NCBI RefSeq assembly: GCF_005937885.2
Contig: NZ_CP042176.1
Span: 2,847,501 to 2,911,500 of the forward strand
Source of the DNA: Bradyrhizobium sp. KBS0727
GTDB lineage: Bacteria > Pseudomonadota > Alphaproteobacteria > Rhizobiales > Xanthobacteraceae
Direction of reading: 5' to 3'
Length of the DNA: 64,000 bases
The position numbers and the translations under genes are program-made. This document shows, piece by piece, positions 16,800 to 26,037 of this stretch. The notes under the pieces are model-generated. The model had not been told where the DNA came from and did not search any database. It saw only the letters and a list, made by a program, of their open reading frames with translations. Position 1 is the first letter of the stretch. Each line of letters opens with the position of its first letter.

Positions 16800-17723
16800 T
16801 CATCCGCAATTCGATAACATTCTCTGGAGTATTGCCTCGACCGAGTGTGGCGAAATCCCAAGTTCGACAAATCCAGGCATCTCCGGCGATGACACGGTGT
16901 CGATCTGCATCAGCTCCACCTGATTACGAGTGAGGGGTGGATCAGGGAGTATTTCGGAGGCCCACGCCAGTGCGTGCCAAGCGGCAAACGGGATTGGAAT
17001 CAGTATGGGTGCGAGGCCAGCTTGATGCGCAACGGCCCTGAGAAATTGCTCGTAAGAGTAGAGGCGCGGGCCGCCGAACTCGAAGATCGTTGAAGGCGTT
17101 TCCGGTCGCTGCATGGTCCGGCCAATCGCCTCCGCAACATCCTCCACATAGACCGGCTGCAATCTGGTCAGGCCGCGGCCGAACATCGGATAGATCGGAA
17201 GCTGGCGGAGGAGCCTGAGGATGGTGGTGAGAAACGCGTCGTCCGGTCCGAATATCACCGCCGGGCGGACGAAAAGTGCATCGCCGAACGCGGCCCGGAC
17301 CGCCAGTTCGCCTTCGCCGCGCTTTCGGATGTAGCGGGATGGTGAGGCAGGATCGGCACCGATTCCTGAAACATGAACAAGCTGTTCGACTCCAGCCCGT
17401 TGCGCTTGGGCCGCTACCCGTTGGGCCGCCTCGACGTGAACGGAATGAAAAGTCTCCTCTCCGTGCTCGACGTAAAGGCTGACCGCATTTACAACGCCGT
17501 AGACGCCGGCCACCGCATCCGCGACTGATCGCTCGTCGTGAACGGTGGCCTCTACGGATTGAAGTTGCGGATCATCAGGACCAAACAGCCTGTGCCCCCG
17601 ATCCGGATGCCTTGACGCGATCCGGACGGAAAATTCGCGATGGCGCAGATGCCGAACGATGCGGCGGCCGAGAAAGCCGGTTCCGCCGAACACGGTGACG
17701 GTGCGGCCGTTCGTTGCCATCAT
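16800..17723 (-). CDS. NDUFA9-like atypical SDR (NAD(P)-binding) protein
   Basis: The 307-residue protein has the N-terminal Rossmann motif TVTVFGGTGFLGRRIVRHL, the atypical short-chain dehydrogenase pattern of the complex I NDUFA9 group. It also shows LVHVSGIGADPASPS in place of the classical catalytic Tyr segment, a VRPAVIFGPDDAF block and VYVEDVAEAI. Such proteins bind NADPH; some support quinone metabolism or complex I, others are of unknown role. It sits upstream of the cupin gene on the opposite side of module A's small-enzyme cluster and shares its strand. Confidence 0.75.
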   Translation of the reverse strand: MMATNGRTVTVFGGTGFLGRRIVRHLRHREFSVRIASRHPDRGHRLFGPDDPQLQSVEATVHDERSVADAVAGVYGVVNAVSLYVEHGEETFHSVHVEAAQRVAAQAQRAGVEQLVHVSGIGADPASPSRYIRKRGEGELAVRAAFGDALFVRPAVIFGPDDAFLTTILRLLRQLPIYPMFGRGLTRLQPVYVEDVAEAIGRTMQRPETPSTIFEFGGPRLYSYEQFLRAVAHQAGLAPILIPIPFAAWHALAWASEILPDPPLTRNQVELMQIDTVSSPEMPGFVELGISPHSVEAILQRMLSNCG

Positions 17724-17777
17724 GGCTCAAACTCGCCTCGAAACGACTCTCCGGATGCAGTCGCCGCCCACCGTTAA

Positions 17778-18530
17778 CTATTGTTTGTTTGCTGGTGCGC
17801 CCGGAAGCACGGCTGCCACGCCTTCCGGATTGATGTTGAAGGCCAGGAATATCAACGGCTGGTTGCCTGGGTTTCCCCATTGGTGCACAAGAGCGTACGG
17901 CTCATAGATCAGGGAACCTGACCCTTTTGCTTCCGTCTTACCGTCGACCGTGTTCGCTCCGGTGCCGGAAATAATATAGTACAGAGCCGCTCCTGACCGA
18001 TGGTGTGACGGGTTGGAGGGCATCTGCGCCGGAAATGTGACTCGCGTGAGATTGAGATCATAACCGCCTGGCTTCAGGTCGGGGATTGGAGTCGCAGTGC
18101 GATATAACTCCGTCACGGCGGCAGGTGCCGTCTCGACGGGCCGACCCAAGTCCACAGCGGGGACAAGGAAGAAGTGAAGAAAAGTTGACGGTTCTCCACT
18201 GCCCGCCGTTAGCGCCGCCGTCTTTCCGCCGGCGATGAACAGCCCTTCTCCGGCGTTGAGCATTTTGGCTTCGCCATCGAGCGAGACCTCGGTCGATCCT
18301 GAGATCTGGTAGAGGATACCGTTGGCCGCCGAGACGCCGCTCTTCTCCTCCGCCTGAAGAGTGATGCTCACCGCTTTGAAATGCAGCGGCACGTCTGTGA
18401 CGGTCGGCAGTTTGGCTGCGGCGACCACCGTTCGCGTAATTGCCAGTGGAGCGGGGGTGGTTTGTGCGGCCCCGGAGTTGGGAAGCGCCATTGCACCGAG
18501 CAACAATAGTCCGGTTGTCCTGAACTGCAT
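17778..18530 (-). CDS. Secreted cupin-domain protein
   Basis: This 250-residue protein has a signal peptide (MQFRTTGLLLLGAMALPNSG, cleavage near AAQT). Two beta-barrel halves follow, with cupin-like turns (GILYQISGSTEVSLDGEAKM, LNAGEGLFIAGG; SHHRSGAALYYIISGTG, GSLIYEPYALVHQWGN). The second half keeps histidines that could bind metal (HH, H in LVHQW). Fold and periplasmic location are clear, the ligand or reaction is not. It is read in the same direction as the NDUFA9-like gene, 54 bases downstream of it. Confidence 0.7.
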   Translation of the reverse strand: MQFRTTGLLLLGAMALPNSGAAQTTPAPLAITRTVVAAAKLPTVTDVPLHFKAVSITLQAEEKSGVSAANGILYQISGSTEVSLDGEAKMLNAGEGLFIAGGKTAALTAGSGEPSTFLHFFLVPAVDLGRPVETAPAAVTELYRTATPIPDLKPGGYDLNLTRVTFPAQMPSNPSHHRSGAALYYIISGTGANTVDGKTEAKGSGSLIYEPYALVHQWGNPGNQPLIFLAFNINPEGVAAVLPGAPANKQ

Positions 18531-18612
18531 GATTGCCTCCCAGGTTCAGCGGATGATCGGAGCACCATACGCGTTCCCGACGCCTCTTGGAATGGCAGGC
18601 CGCTTCGAGCCG

Positions 18613-18981
18613 CTATTGGACGGAAACCGGGAGCAAAGGCCGCGCGAAACTGAGTTCGTGGCCGTCGGGGTCAATTAGGTGGAAGAAGCGCTCACCCCAT
18701 GCGGCATCGCGGGGCGCGCTAGCTGGCTGGTTCCCCGCCGCGAGCGCACGGTCGTAGAGCGCATCAACATCGGTAACGTAGAAGATTACCCGCCCCCACC
18801 AGGACCAGCGCCGCTCGGCAGGCTGGACGATGAGGTTGAGATAGCACGCCCCTGCTCGCAGGCTGGTGAATGACGACTCCTCACCGCCTTGCAGGACCTC
18901 AAACCCCAGCGCGCGGTAAAATCGGACAGCTCGTGGCATCTCGTGGGTGCCTAGTGTGACCGCGCTGATTCCCTCGATCAT
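18613..18981 (-). CDS. VOC/glyoxalase-family protein
   Basis: This 122-residue protein has two beta-alpha-beta-beta-beta modules: GISAVTLGTHEMPRAVRFY and VIFYVTDVDALYDRALAAG, the latter ending in FFHLIDPDGHELSFARPL. The DPDGHELxF ending is the classic metal-binding strand of the vicinal oxygen chelate family. Glyoxalase, dioxygenase or resistance functions all occur in the family, so no substrate is proposed. It is a stand-alone small gene upstream of the cupin gene. Confidence 0.8.
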   Translation of the reverse strand: MIEGISAVTLGTHEMPRAVRFYRALGFEVLQGGEESSFTSLRAGACYLNLIVQPAERRWSWWGRVIFYVTDVDALYDRALAAGNQPASAPRDAAWGERFFHLIDPDGHELSFARPLLPVSVQ

Positions 18982-19119
18982 AGGCAGAACTCTCCTGTTT
19001 CATTCCCCGCCACCCCCGCCTACGCCGAGGTCTGGCGGCGATCAGCGGGTCCGCCGGGGTCGATCATATTGAGGTACGGGAAGACTACCCCCATATATCG
19101 CTTTTTAGGGAGTCTTGCC

Positions 19120-20517
19120 GTGAGGATGGCGCAGGCGACCCTTGTTGCGGCGATTGCTGCCGCTGTTCAATTTGCCCCCCTTACGCTCCTGTCAGCTGAG
19201 GAGGGGGGCAGACCCGCGCTGATGATCGAGATCGAGGGGGCGATCGGTCCGGCAACCGCCAGATACGTAAAGGAAGCGCTGGCGACGGCTGGCGAACGGC
19301 AGGCTGGGGTCGTTATCTTGCGTTTGAACACGCCGGGCGGCCTTGCCACCAGCATGCGCGAGATTATTGCCGACGTGCTCGGATCCTCTGTCCCCGTCAT
19401 TGGCTACGTGGCCCCATCCGGCGCCCATGCGGCGAGCGCGGGCACCTACATTCTCTACGCAACGCATATCGCGGCGATGGCGCCGGGCACCAATCTCGGC
19501 GCTGCGACACCGGTGCAGATCGGCGGCCCGCTGCCGGGTCTGCCAGGCAGCACCCCGGACAAGGACGGCAAGGACAAAAAGGATGACGCACAGCAGCCTG
19601 CGTTGAAAGATGCCATGACGGCGAAGGCGACGAACGACGCGGTTGCGCTGATCCGCAGCCTCGCCGAAATGCGCGGGCGCAACGCCGATTGGGCCGAGAA
19701 AGCGGTGCGCGAGGCCGCCAGTCTTTCCGCCAGCAGCGCATTGCAGGCGAATGTCGTTGAACTCATCGCGCGCAACCCGGCCGAACTGCTTCAGTTGGTC
19801 GACGGCCGCACGGTCGAGCTCGCCGGTGGCGAGAAGCGGCAGTTGACGACAAAGGGCCTGACGATCGAGCGGTACGATCCCGGCTGGCTGATCCGGCTTC
19901 TGTCCGTCATCACCGATCCCAACGTTGCTTTCATTCTGCTGATGGTCGGCATCTACGGTCTGATCTTCGAGTTCTCCACTCCGGGCGCCATCGCGCCCGG
20001 AGTGGTCGGGACGATCTGTCTGCTGCTTGGCCTCTATGCCCTTAACATGCTCCCGATCAATTACGCCGGCCTCGCCTTGATGTTGCTGGGGATCGCCTTC
20101 CTGATCGTCGAAACCTTCAACCCGACCGTGGTTCTCGGCCTTGGCGGCGTTGCCGCGTTTCTTCTCGGCGCCGCCATGCTGTTCAAGATCGAGGCCCCCG
20201 GATACCGGCTGTCATGGACAGTCGTTATCATCGCGCTGGCGATGATGGTCAGCCTGACCGTCGTCGTGCTCGGCTCGCTCTGGCGCGCCCGCAGAAACCC
20301 GGTCCGGGTCGGGGGGCAGGCCATGCGCGGTCTGCCTGCCCAAGTTCTCGACTGGTCCGGCAGTCAAGGTCACGTCTTCACGCATGGTGAGCGCTGGCAG
20401 GCCCACGGGGCGGAAGCCCTCACACCCGGAGAGGTGGTTGAGGTGGCTGGTATCAAGAACCTGACGCTCGTGGTGCGGCGGCGATCAGCACGAACTGTGG
20501 GCGAAGGAGGTGTGTGA
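19120..20517 (+). CDS. NfeD-type membrane serine protease (long form)
   Basis: This 465-residue protein starts at GTG 19120 (GGGAG seven bases upstream). It has a signal or anchor and a ClpP-like protease domain (residues about 35-230), with the serine motif [15 protein letters not shown] and a downstream catalytic-lysine region ([10 protein letters not shown]). Four to five membrane helices follow (about 270-400), then a C-terminal OB-like NfeD domain ([17 protein letters not shown]...TPGEVVEV). The family cleaves stomatin-like partners in the membrane. The next gene encodes exactly such a partner and overlaps it, which supports the assignment. Confidence 0.88.
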   Translation: MRMAQATLVAAIAAAVQFAPLTLLSAEEGGRPALMIEIEGAIGPATARYVKEALATAGERQAGVVILRLNTPGGLATSMREIIADVLGSSVPVIGYVAPSGAHAASAGTYILYATHIAAMAPGTNLGAATPVQIGGPLPGLPGSTPDKDGKDKKDDAQQPALKDAMTAKATNDAVALIRSLAEMRGRNADWAEKAVREAASLSASSALQANVVELIARNPAELLQLVDGRTVELAGGEKRQLTTKGLTIERYDPGWLIRLLSVITDPNVAFILLMVGIYGLIFEFSTPGAIAPGVVGTICLLLGLYALNMLPINYAGLALMLLGIAFLIVETFNPTVVLGLGGVAAFLLGAAMLFKIEAPGYRLSWTVVIIALAMMVSLTVVVLGSLWRARRNPVRVGGQAMRGLPAQVLDWSGSQGHVFTHGERWQAHGAEALTPGEVVEVAGIKNLTLVVRRRSARTVGEGGV

Positions 20518-21290
20518 TGATGTTGGAATATCTGAGCTATCTTCTTCTCGTACTTGTCGTGGTCATGTTTCTCTCCGCAGCGATTCGCATCTTGAGGGAA
20601 TACGAGCGCGGCGTCGTCTTTACACTGGGTCGCTTCACCGGGGTGAAGGGTCCCGGTCTCATCATCCTCATTCCGCTCGTGCAGCAGATGGTGAAGGCCG
20701 ATCTGCGGGTCGTGGTGCAGGATGTGCCGCCGCAGGACGTGATCACGCGCGACAATGTCACGGTCAAGGTCAACGCCGTGCTCTACTTCCGCATCGTCGA
20801 CCCGGAGCGTGCGATCATCAAGGTCGCGGACTTCATGGCGGCGACCAGCCAGCTGGCGCAAACCACGCTGCGCTCGGTCCTCGGCAAACACGAGCTCGAC
20901 GAGCTGCTGGCTGAACGGGATCGGCTCAACGCTGATATTCAGGAAATTCTCGATCAGCAGACTGACGCCTGGGGTATCAAGGTGACGAATGTGGAGATTA
21001 AGCATGTCGATCTCAACGAAAACATGATCCGCGCAATCGCCAAGCAGGCCGAGGCAGAGCGGTTGCGGCGAGCGAAGGTGATTAATGCCGAAGGCGAGCA
21101 GCAGGCCGCCGAGAAGCTCGTCGAGGCCGGGCGACTTCTGGGCCGGGAACCACAGGCGATGCAGTTACGCTATTTCGCTGCCCTGCACGACATCGCGAGC
21201 GAGCGGTCCTCGACCATCGTCTTTCCTCTGCCGACGGATCTGCTCACCCATCTCACTCATTTCGCCCCACGACCGGACGCGGCGAAGTGA
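20517..21290 (+). CDS. Slipin/stomatin-like SPFH protein
   Basis: The 257-residue partner of the NfeD protease has one N-terminal membrane hairpin ([18 protein letters not shown]). The SPFH/band-7 domain follows ([40 protein letters not shown]), then a helical coiled-coil stretch ([20 protein letters not shown]) and a short hydrophobic end. ATG 20517 is chosen over GTG 20514 because AAGGAGG lies six bases upstream. Slipins assemble into oligomers on the inner membrane and are cleaved near the C-terminus by long-form NfeD. Confidence 0.9.
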   Translation: MMLEYLSYLLLVLVVVMFLSAAIRILREYERGVVFTLGRFTGVKGPGLIILIPLVQQMVKADLRVVVQDVPPQDVITRDNVTVKVNAVLYFRIVDPERAIIKVADFMAATSQLAQTTLRSVLGKHELDELLAERDRLNADIQEILDQQTDAWGIKVTNVEIKHVDLNENMIRAIAKQAEAERLRRAKVINAEGEQQAAEKLVEAGRLLGREPQAMQLRYFAALHDIASERSSTIVFPLPTDLLTHLTHFAPRPDAAK

Positions 21291-21713
21291 CGTTGATCGG
21301 AGGCGACCTTAACCACGGGTGGGAATGCTAGTGCTTATACTATTGAAATATCTATATAATTCATCAAGTGGCTATGAAGGATTACGTCCGCCAATGACGA
21401 CGTGAATCTCCGGCAAGATTACGACGCGGCACAGACCCGGCGCCGCTGCGATGGTTAAGCGTGGCCATCACGGCCCAAGGATCCACGTGTGCGACTAGCC
21501 GGGCCTGATTTCGTCACGGACAAATTCCGGCGCCATCCGGCAAAACATTTCTGACGGGATCGAAGCCCGCGCAAAATTCGGCGCCGTTGCTTCGTTGTAA
21601 ACATTACCCACACGTGGGATAATAATGACCAGCTAATGTCAGCGGGAGCTTGTCTCAACCGTCTTGACCGGCACTCAACCTCCCGCTGAACGATCAAGCA
21701 ATGGGAGGGAAAC
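21291..21713. other. Intergenic region upstream of the sugar-type ABC operon
   Basis: These 423 bases have no supported gene. An AT-rich promoter-like stretch lies around 21335-21375 and an operator-like palindrome at 21607-21618. The ribosome site GGGAGGG sits just before ATG 21714. Confidence 0.4.
21607..21618. promoter_or_regulatory. Operator-like palindrome upstream of the ABC operon
   Basis: CCCAC and GTGGG face each other across two bases, extended by ATTA on the left and ATAAT on the right. The centre is about 100 bases upstream of the substrate-binding protein gene, a plausible operator or activator site. No regulator gene is adjacent. Confidence 0.35.
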
Positions 21714-23054
21714 ATGGCATCCCATGCATCTCGTCGTGACGGACTGTCACGCCGTGACGTGATCAAGACCGCCGTCGGTGCAGCCGCGGCCGTCGGCCCG
21801 TTCTTCCACGTCACGCCAGCCCACGCGGCCAAGACACTGAAGATCCTGCAATGGAGTCACTTCGTCCCCGCCTACGACAAGTGGTTCAACAACACCTACA
21901 CCAAGGAATGGGGCGCCAAAAATGGCACCGAGGTCATCGTCGACAACATCAACCTCGGCTTGATCCCTTCGCGCGCGGCGGCGGAAGTATCGGCGCAGAA
22001 GGGCCACGACCTGGTGATGTTCCTCGCGCCGCCTTCGGTCTACGAAGAACAGGTCGTCGACATGAAGGATGTCTATGCCGCGTGCGAGAAAAAGCACGGC
22101 AAGCCGATCGATCTTGCGGTGAAGAGTACCTACAACCCCAAGACCCAGAAATACTTCGCCTTCTCTGACAGCTTCGTTCCCGATCCCGTCAATTATCGCT
22201 CGGATCTCTGGGGCGACATCGGCATGAAGCCCGACAGCTGGGACAACGTCCGCGTCGGCGGCAGGAAGATCAAGGACAAGACCGGCATTCCGGTCGGCAT
22301 CGGCCTTTCAGCCGAACTCGACACTGCGATGGCCATGCGCGCGATCATGTATTCTTTCGGCGCGCACGAGCAGGACGCCGACGGCAGTCTCACGATCAAT
22401 TCCAAGGAAACCCTCGAAGCGCTCAAATTCGTCAAAGCGCTGTTCCAGGAAACCGAGACGCCGGAAGTATTTGCCTGGGATCCGTCGTCGAATAACCGGC
22501 AGATGCTCGCCGGCAGGTCGTCCCTCGTGCTCAACGCGATTTCGATCACGCGTGCGGGCGAAAACGACAAGATGCCGATCCACGAGAAGATCGCGCTCGC
22601 CAAGCCGCCGAAAGGCCCGGTCCGGCAAATTGGCCTCGAGCATGTGATGGATTGCTATGTGACCTGGAAATTCTCCGAGAACATCGACGGCGCGAAGGCC
22701 TTCCTGGTCGATTACATCGACAACTTCAAGCAGGGCTTCATGGCCAGCGAATTCTACAACTTCCCCTGTTTCTGGAAGACGGTGCCCGACCTGACCCAGC
22801 TCATCGCCAAGGATTCCAAGGCGGTGCCGCCGGATAAGTACGCAGTGCTGTCGGATGTGCTCGGTTGGGCGACCAACGTCGGCTATCCCGGCAACTCCAA
22901 TGCCGCGATCGACGAAACTTTCAATACCTGGGTGATCAACACGATGTTCGCCGAAGCTGCTGCAGGCGCAGAAACTCCGGAGAACGCTCTCGCGCGCGCG
23001 GAGGCCAAGATGAAGGCGATCTGGGCGAAATGGAAGGACCGGAAGATGATTTGA
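21714..23054 (+). CDS. ABC importer substrate-binding protein (sugar type, Tat leader)
   Basis: This 446-residue periplasmic protein has a Tat leader (LSRRDVIKTAVGAAAAVGPF, cleavage near AHA-A). The mature protein starts KTLKILQWSHFVPAYDKWFN and shows the extracellular solute-binding family 1 architecture (AAEVSAQKGHDLVMF, a hinge near GIPVGIGLSAELDTAM, aromatic-rich C-terminal lobe). These usually bind oligosaccharides, polyols or glycerol phosphates; the ligand here is unknown. It heads an operon with one ATPase and two permeases. A stem-loop between this gene and the ATPase may stabilise its message. Confidence 0.85.
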   Translation: MASHASRRDGLSRRDVIKTAVGAAAAVGPFFHVTPAHAAKTLKILQWSHFVPAYDKWFNNTYTKEWGAKNGTEVIVDNINLGLIPSRAAAEVSAQKGHDLVMFLAPPSVYEEQVVDMKDVYAACEKKHGKPIDLAVKSTYNPKTQKYFAFSDSFVPDPVNYRSDLWGDIGMKPDSWDNVRVGGRKIKDKTGIPVGIGLSAELDTAMAMRAIMYSFGAHEQDADGSLTINSKETLEALKFVKALFQETETPEVFAWDPSSNNRQMLAGRSSLVLNAISITRAGENDKMPIHEKIALAKPPKGPVRQIGLEHVMDCYVTWKFSENIDGAKAFLVDYIDNFKQGFMASEFYNFPCFWKTVPDLTQLIAKDSKAVPPDKYAVLSDVLGWATNVGYPGNSNAAIDETFNTWVINTMFAEAAAGAETPENALARAEAKMKAIWAKWKDRKMI

Positions 23055-23118
23055 TCGTCTCGCCGCGCATTGCCGTTGAGGCACAGTAGCTCTGGGCCCA
23101 AGGGACCGTGCCTGGCAC

Positions 23119-23144
23119 CGAAGCCGATCCGGTGAACGGCTTCG
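23119..23144 (+). terminator. Intercistronic stem-loop after the binding-protein gene
   Basis: CGAAGCCG at 23119-23126 pairs with CGGCTTCG at 23137-23144 around ten bases. It lies between the abundant binding protein and the ATPase. Such hairpins typically protect the upstream message or attenuate downstream transcription. Confidence 0.4.
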
Positions 23145-23170
23145 CAGAGGGAGGCAATCGGGACTCGCGC

Positions 23171-24199
23171 ATGGCCATTGTGGAAACACGACGCATCACC
23201 AAGCTTTTCGACGAGGTTCGCGCCGTTGATGGTATTGACCTCATCGCCAGGGAGGGAGAATTCCTGGTTCTGCTCGGACCATCGGGTTGCGGCAAGACGA
23301 CGTTGATGCGCCTGATCGCAGGCCTTGAGCGACCGACCTCTGGCGAAATCGTGATTGACGGAAATATCGTGACCGGGCTACCGCCGCGCGCAAGAAATGT
23401 CGCTATGGTGTTTCAAAGCTACGCACTCTATCCGCACCTCACGGTCGAAAAGAACATTTCGTTTCCGCTGCGCGCACGCGGCGTGCCAAGACACGCGATC
23501 CGCAAGAAGGTCGCCTGGGCAGCGCAGATATTCGGTATCCAGGACTTCCTTGACCGAAAGCCGCGTCAGTTGTCGGGCGGGGAGCGCCAGCGCGTCGCGC
23601 TCGCGCGTGCGGTGGTGCGTGAGCCGGTGGTCTTTCTTCTCGATGAGCCCCTGTCGAATCTCGACGCCAAGTTGCGCAACTCCGCGCGTGACGAACTAAA
23701 GCAGTTTCAGCGCAGCCTCGGCACCACCACCATCTACGTCACCCACGATCAGGCCGAGGCGATGGGTTTGGGGGACCGCATCGCGGTTCTCAACCAAGGC
23801 CGTGTCCACCAGATCGGCACGCCGCACGAGATCTATGGCTCGCCGGCGGATATCTTCGCCGCCACTTTCATCGGATCGCCACCGATGAACCTGATCGAGG
23901 ACGGCAGGATCTGGATCGGCTTCCGACCGGAAGCGTTCCTGCCGAAGGAAGTTGAACCGTATGGCGACAACGTCGACTTTCCGTTCCGCATCACCCGCAT
24001 CGAGTATCTCGGCGCCGACCGCCTGGTCTACGGCCTGATCGATGGCCGAACACCCGAGGCTCGCTTGATCTCGAAGATCCCGACCAACATTCGCACGCAT
24101 ATCGACGCCGGCCAAGTCTACGACTTCATCGTGAGGCGGCAGGACATCGCCCGCTTCGAGCGCGAGAGTGGCCGGCGCGTCGACGGAGGCGCGGCATGA
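23171..24199 (+). CDS. ABC importer ATPase (UgpC/MalK type)
   Basis: This 342-residue ATPase starts at ATG 23171, since the nucleotide-binding domain begins at MAIVETRRITKLFDEV; an upstream GTG 23108 would add residues spanning a hairpin. Walker A is GPSGCGKTT, the Q-loop VMVFQSYALYPHL, the signature LSGGERQRVALARAV, Walker B VVFLLDEPLSNLDAKLR and the switch VTHDQAEAMG. A C-terminal TOBE-like domain follows (IGFRPEAFLPKE). The single ATPase would form a homodimer with the two permeases. Confidence 0.88.
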   Translation: MAIVETRRITKLFDEVRAVDGIDLIAREGEFLVLLGPSGCGKTTLMRLIAGLERPTSGEIVIDGNIVTGLPPRARNVAMVFQSYALYPHLTVEKNISFPLRARGVPRHAIRKKVAWAAQIFGIQDFLDRKPRQLSGGERQRVALARAVVREPVVFLLDEPLSNLDAKLRNSARDELKQFQRSLGTTTIYVTHDQAEAMGLGDRIAVLNQGRVHQIGTPHEIYGSPADIFAATFIGSPPMNLIEDGRIWIGFRPEAFLPKEVEPYGDNVDFPFRITRIEYLGADRLVYGLIDGRTPEARLISKIPTNIRTHIDAGQVYDFIVRRQDIARFERESGRRVDGGAA

Positions 24200-25140
24200 A
24201 GTCGACGATCACGGCGACAGTCGGCAAGACCCGGGTAAAGGATAGCCTGCTGTCGCGCGTTGCCGACAACGATCGCTGGCTGTGGCGCGCCATGCTTGCG
24301 CCGGCGATCCTCTACATCGGGCTCCTGGTCGGGTTTCCCTTCCTGCTCTCGCTTTATTACAGCGTGTCGAGCATCACGGTCGCCAGCCAGGACGTGCATT
24401 TTGTCGGGCTGGAAAATTTCCGGCGCATCGTGGCGAGCGGCACGTTCTGGCTTTCGCTGCAGAACACGATTGTGATCACGGTCGTTTCCCAGTTCTTCGT
24501 CCTTGTGTTCGCCAACATTCTGGCGACGGCGCTTGTCGTTGATTTCCGCGGCAGATGGCTGGTTCGGCTGTTGATCTTGCTGCCGTGGGTGGCGCCGATC
24601 TCGCTTGGCAGCATCGGTTGGCTCTGGATCTTCGATTCGATCTACAGCGTCATCAACTGGACCGCGCGCGCGGCTGGCCTGCTCGGGCCCAACCAATGGC
24701 CGATCTGGCTCGGCCAGCCAACTCTGGCAAGGGCATCGATCATTATCGTCAACGTATGGCGCATCCTGCCGCTGGCGACAGTCATTGTCCTTGCCGGACT
24801 GTCATCGATCCCGCAGGATATCCATGACGCGGCGGAGGTGGATGGCGCCGGGTTCTGGCGCCACCATTTCCAGATCACGACGCCGCTGATTCTGCCGATC
24901 ATGCTGGTGGCACTGTTGTTCGGCATCATCTTTACGTTTACCGATTTGATTGTCGTGTTCGTGCTGACCCGCGGCGGCCCCTACGACACCACACAGGTAA
25001 TCGCCAGCTGGGCCTATTTTACCGGAATTCAGGGTGGCGATCTGGCGGGGGGAGCGGCCATCTCACTGTTCCTCTTTCCCGTCTTGGCCGGCGTCGCGAT
25101 CCTGTTCTTGTGGTTAGCCCGGCACACCGAGGTCACCTGA
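24196..25140 (+). CDS. ABC importer permease 1 (MalF-like)
   Basis: This 314-residue membrane protein with six predicted helices starts in an ATGA overlap. The cytoplasmic EAA loop reads EVDGAGFWRHHFQITTPLILP, which docks with the ATPase. The N-terminal WRAMLAPAILYIGLLVGFPF is typical of MalF/UgpA-type permeases. It partners with the next gene to form the channel. Confidence 0.88.
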   Translation: MKSTITATVGKTRVKDSLLSRVADNDRWLWRAMLAPAILYIGLLVGFPFLLSLYYSVSSITVASQDVHFVGLENFRRIVASGTFWLSLQNTIVITVVSQFFVLVFANILATALVVDFRGRWLVRLLILLPWVAPISLGSIGWLWIFDSIYSVINWTARAAGLLGPNQWPIWLGQPTLARASIIIVNVWRILPLATVIVLAGLSSIPQDIHDAAEVDGAGFWRHHFQITTPLILPIMLVALLFGIIFTFTDLIVVFVLTRGGPYDTTQVIASWAYFTGIQGGDLAGGAAISLFLFPVLAGVAILFLWLARHTEVT

Positions 25141-25141
25141 C

Positions 25142-25996
25142 ATGACCCGCGAACTCGTCCGCGCACGACATATTGCAGGCAAGGCGGCTCACGCCGCCGT
25201 CCTGGTCTTCTTCGTGACGTTCCTCGCCTTTCCGTTTTACTGGATGATGATCACCACTTTCAAAGCCAACCAGGATTTGTACAACACCGCAAACAATCCT
25301 TACGTGTTTAACAGCCCCCCGACGCTGCAACATCTTTCGGTGCTGTTTGAGGACACCCAGTACGTGCAATGGCTGTTGAATACCGGCTTCGTCGGCATAG
25401 TCGTCGTGATCATCACGCTCTTGCTCGCTGTCCCGGCGGGCTACGCGCTCGCGCGCATGACCGGCGCCTGGGCGCAAACCCTGGGTGTGACGATCTTCCT
25501 CACCTATCTGGTGCCGCCGACGATTCTGTTCATCCCGTTCTCACGCATCATCGCGGTGCTGGGATTGCAGGATTCGGTGTGGTCGCTCATCCTCGTCTAT
25601 CCGAGCTTCACCGTGCCGTTCTGCACCTGGCTTCTGATGGGCTTCTTCAAGGCGATCCCGCGCGACCTCGAGGACGCAGCCATGATCGACGGGCTGAGCC
25701 GCTTTGGCGCCTTTATCAAGGTGGTGATGCCGATTTCGGTCGCCGGAATCCTGACGGCGGTCATTTTCGCCTTCACCCTGGTGACGCAGGAATTTGTTTA
25801 TGGCGTCACCTTCATCACCGCATCGTCGAGCTATACAGTAAGTGTCGGTATTCCGACATTCCTGGTGCGGGGCGACGTCTATTTCTGGGGCTCAATGATG
25901 GCGGCCTGCCTGATTGCAAGTGTCCCAATCGCCATTATCTATAATTTCTTCGTCGCACGCTTTGTAGCCGGCTTTACCATGGGCGCCATCAAGTAG
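25142..25996 (+). CDS. ABC importer permease 2 (MalG-like)
   Basis: This 284-residue permease has six predicted helices and the EAA loop AAMIDGLSRFGAFIKVVMPI. The N-terminal span VFFVTFLAFPFYWMMITTFK is characteristic of the MalG/UgpE type. It begins two bases after the preceding stop. The operon continues without a clear break into the 2-oxoacid dehydrogenase genes, 41 bases further on, suggesting that the imported compound is linked to that enzyme. Confidence 0.88.
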   Translation: MTRELVRARHIAGKAAHAAVLVFFVTFLAFPFYWMMITTFKANQDLYNTANNPYVFNSPPTLQHLSVLFEDTQYVQWLLNTGFVGIVVVIITLLLAVPAGYALARMTGAWAQTLGVTIFLTYLVPPTILFIPFSRIIAVLGLQDSVWSLILVYPSFTVPFCTWLLMGFFKAIPRDLEDAAMIDGLSRFGAFIKVVMPISVAGILTAVIFAFTLVTQEFVYGVTFITASSSYTVSVGIPTFLVRGDVYFWGSMMAACLIASVPIAIIYNFFVARFVAGFTMGAIK

Positions 25997-26037
25997 CGCC
26001 CGCCAATCAAGCGTTCTTCGAAGCGGGAGCCGGTAAC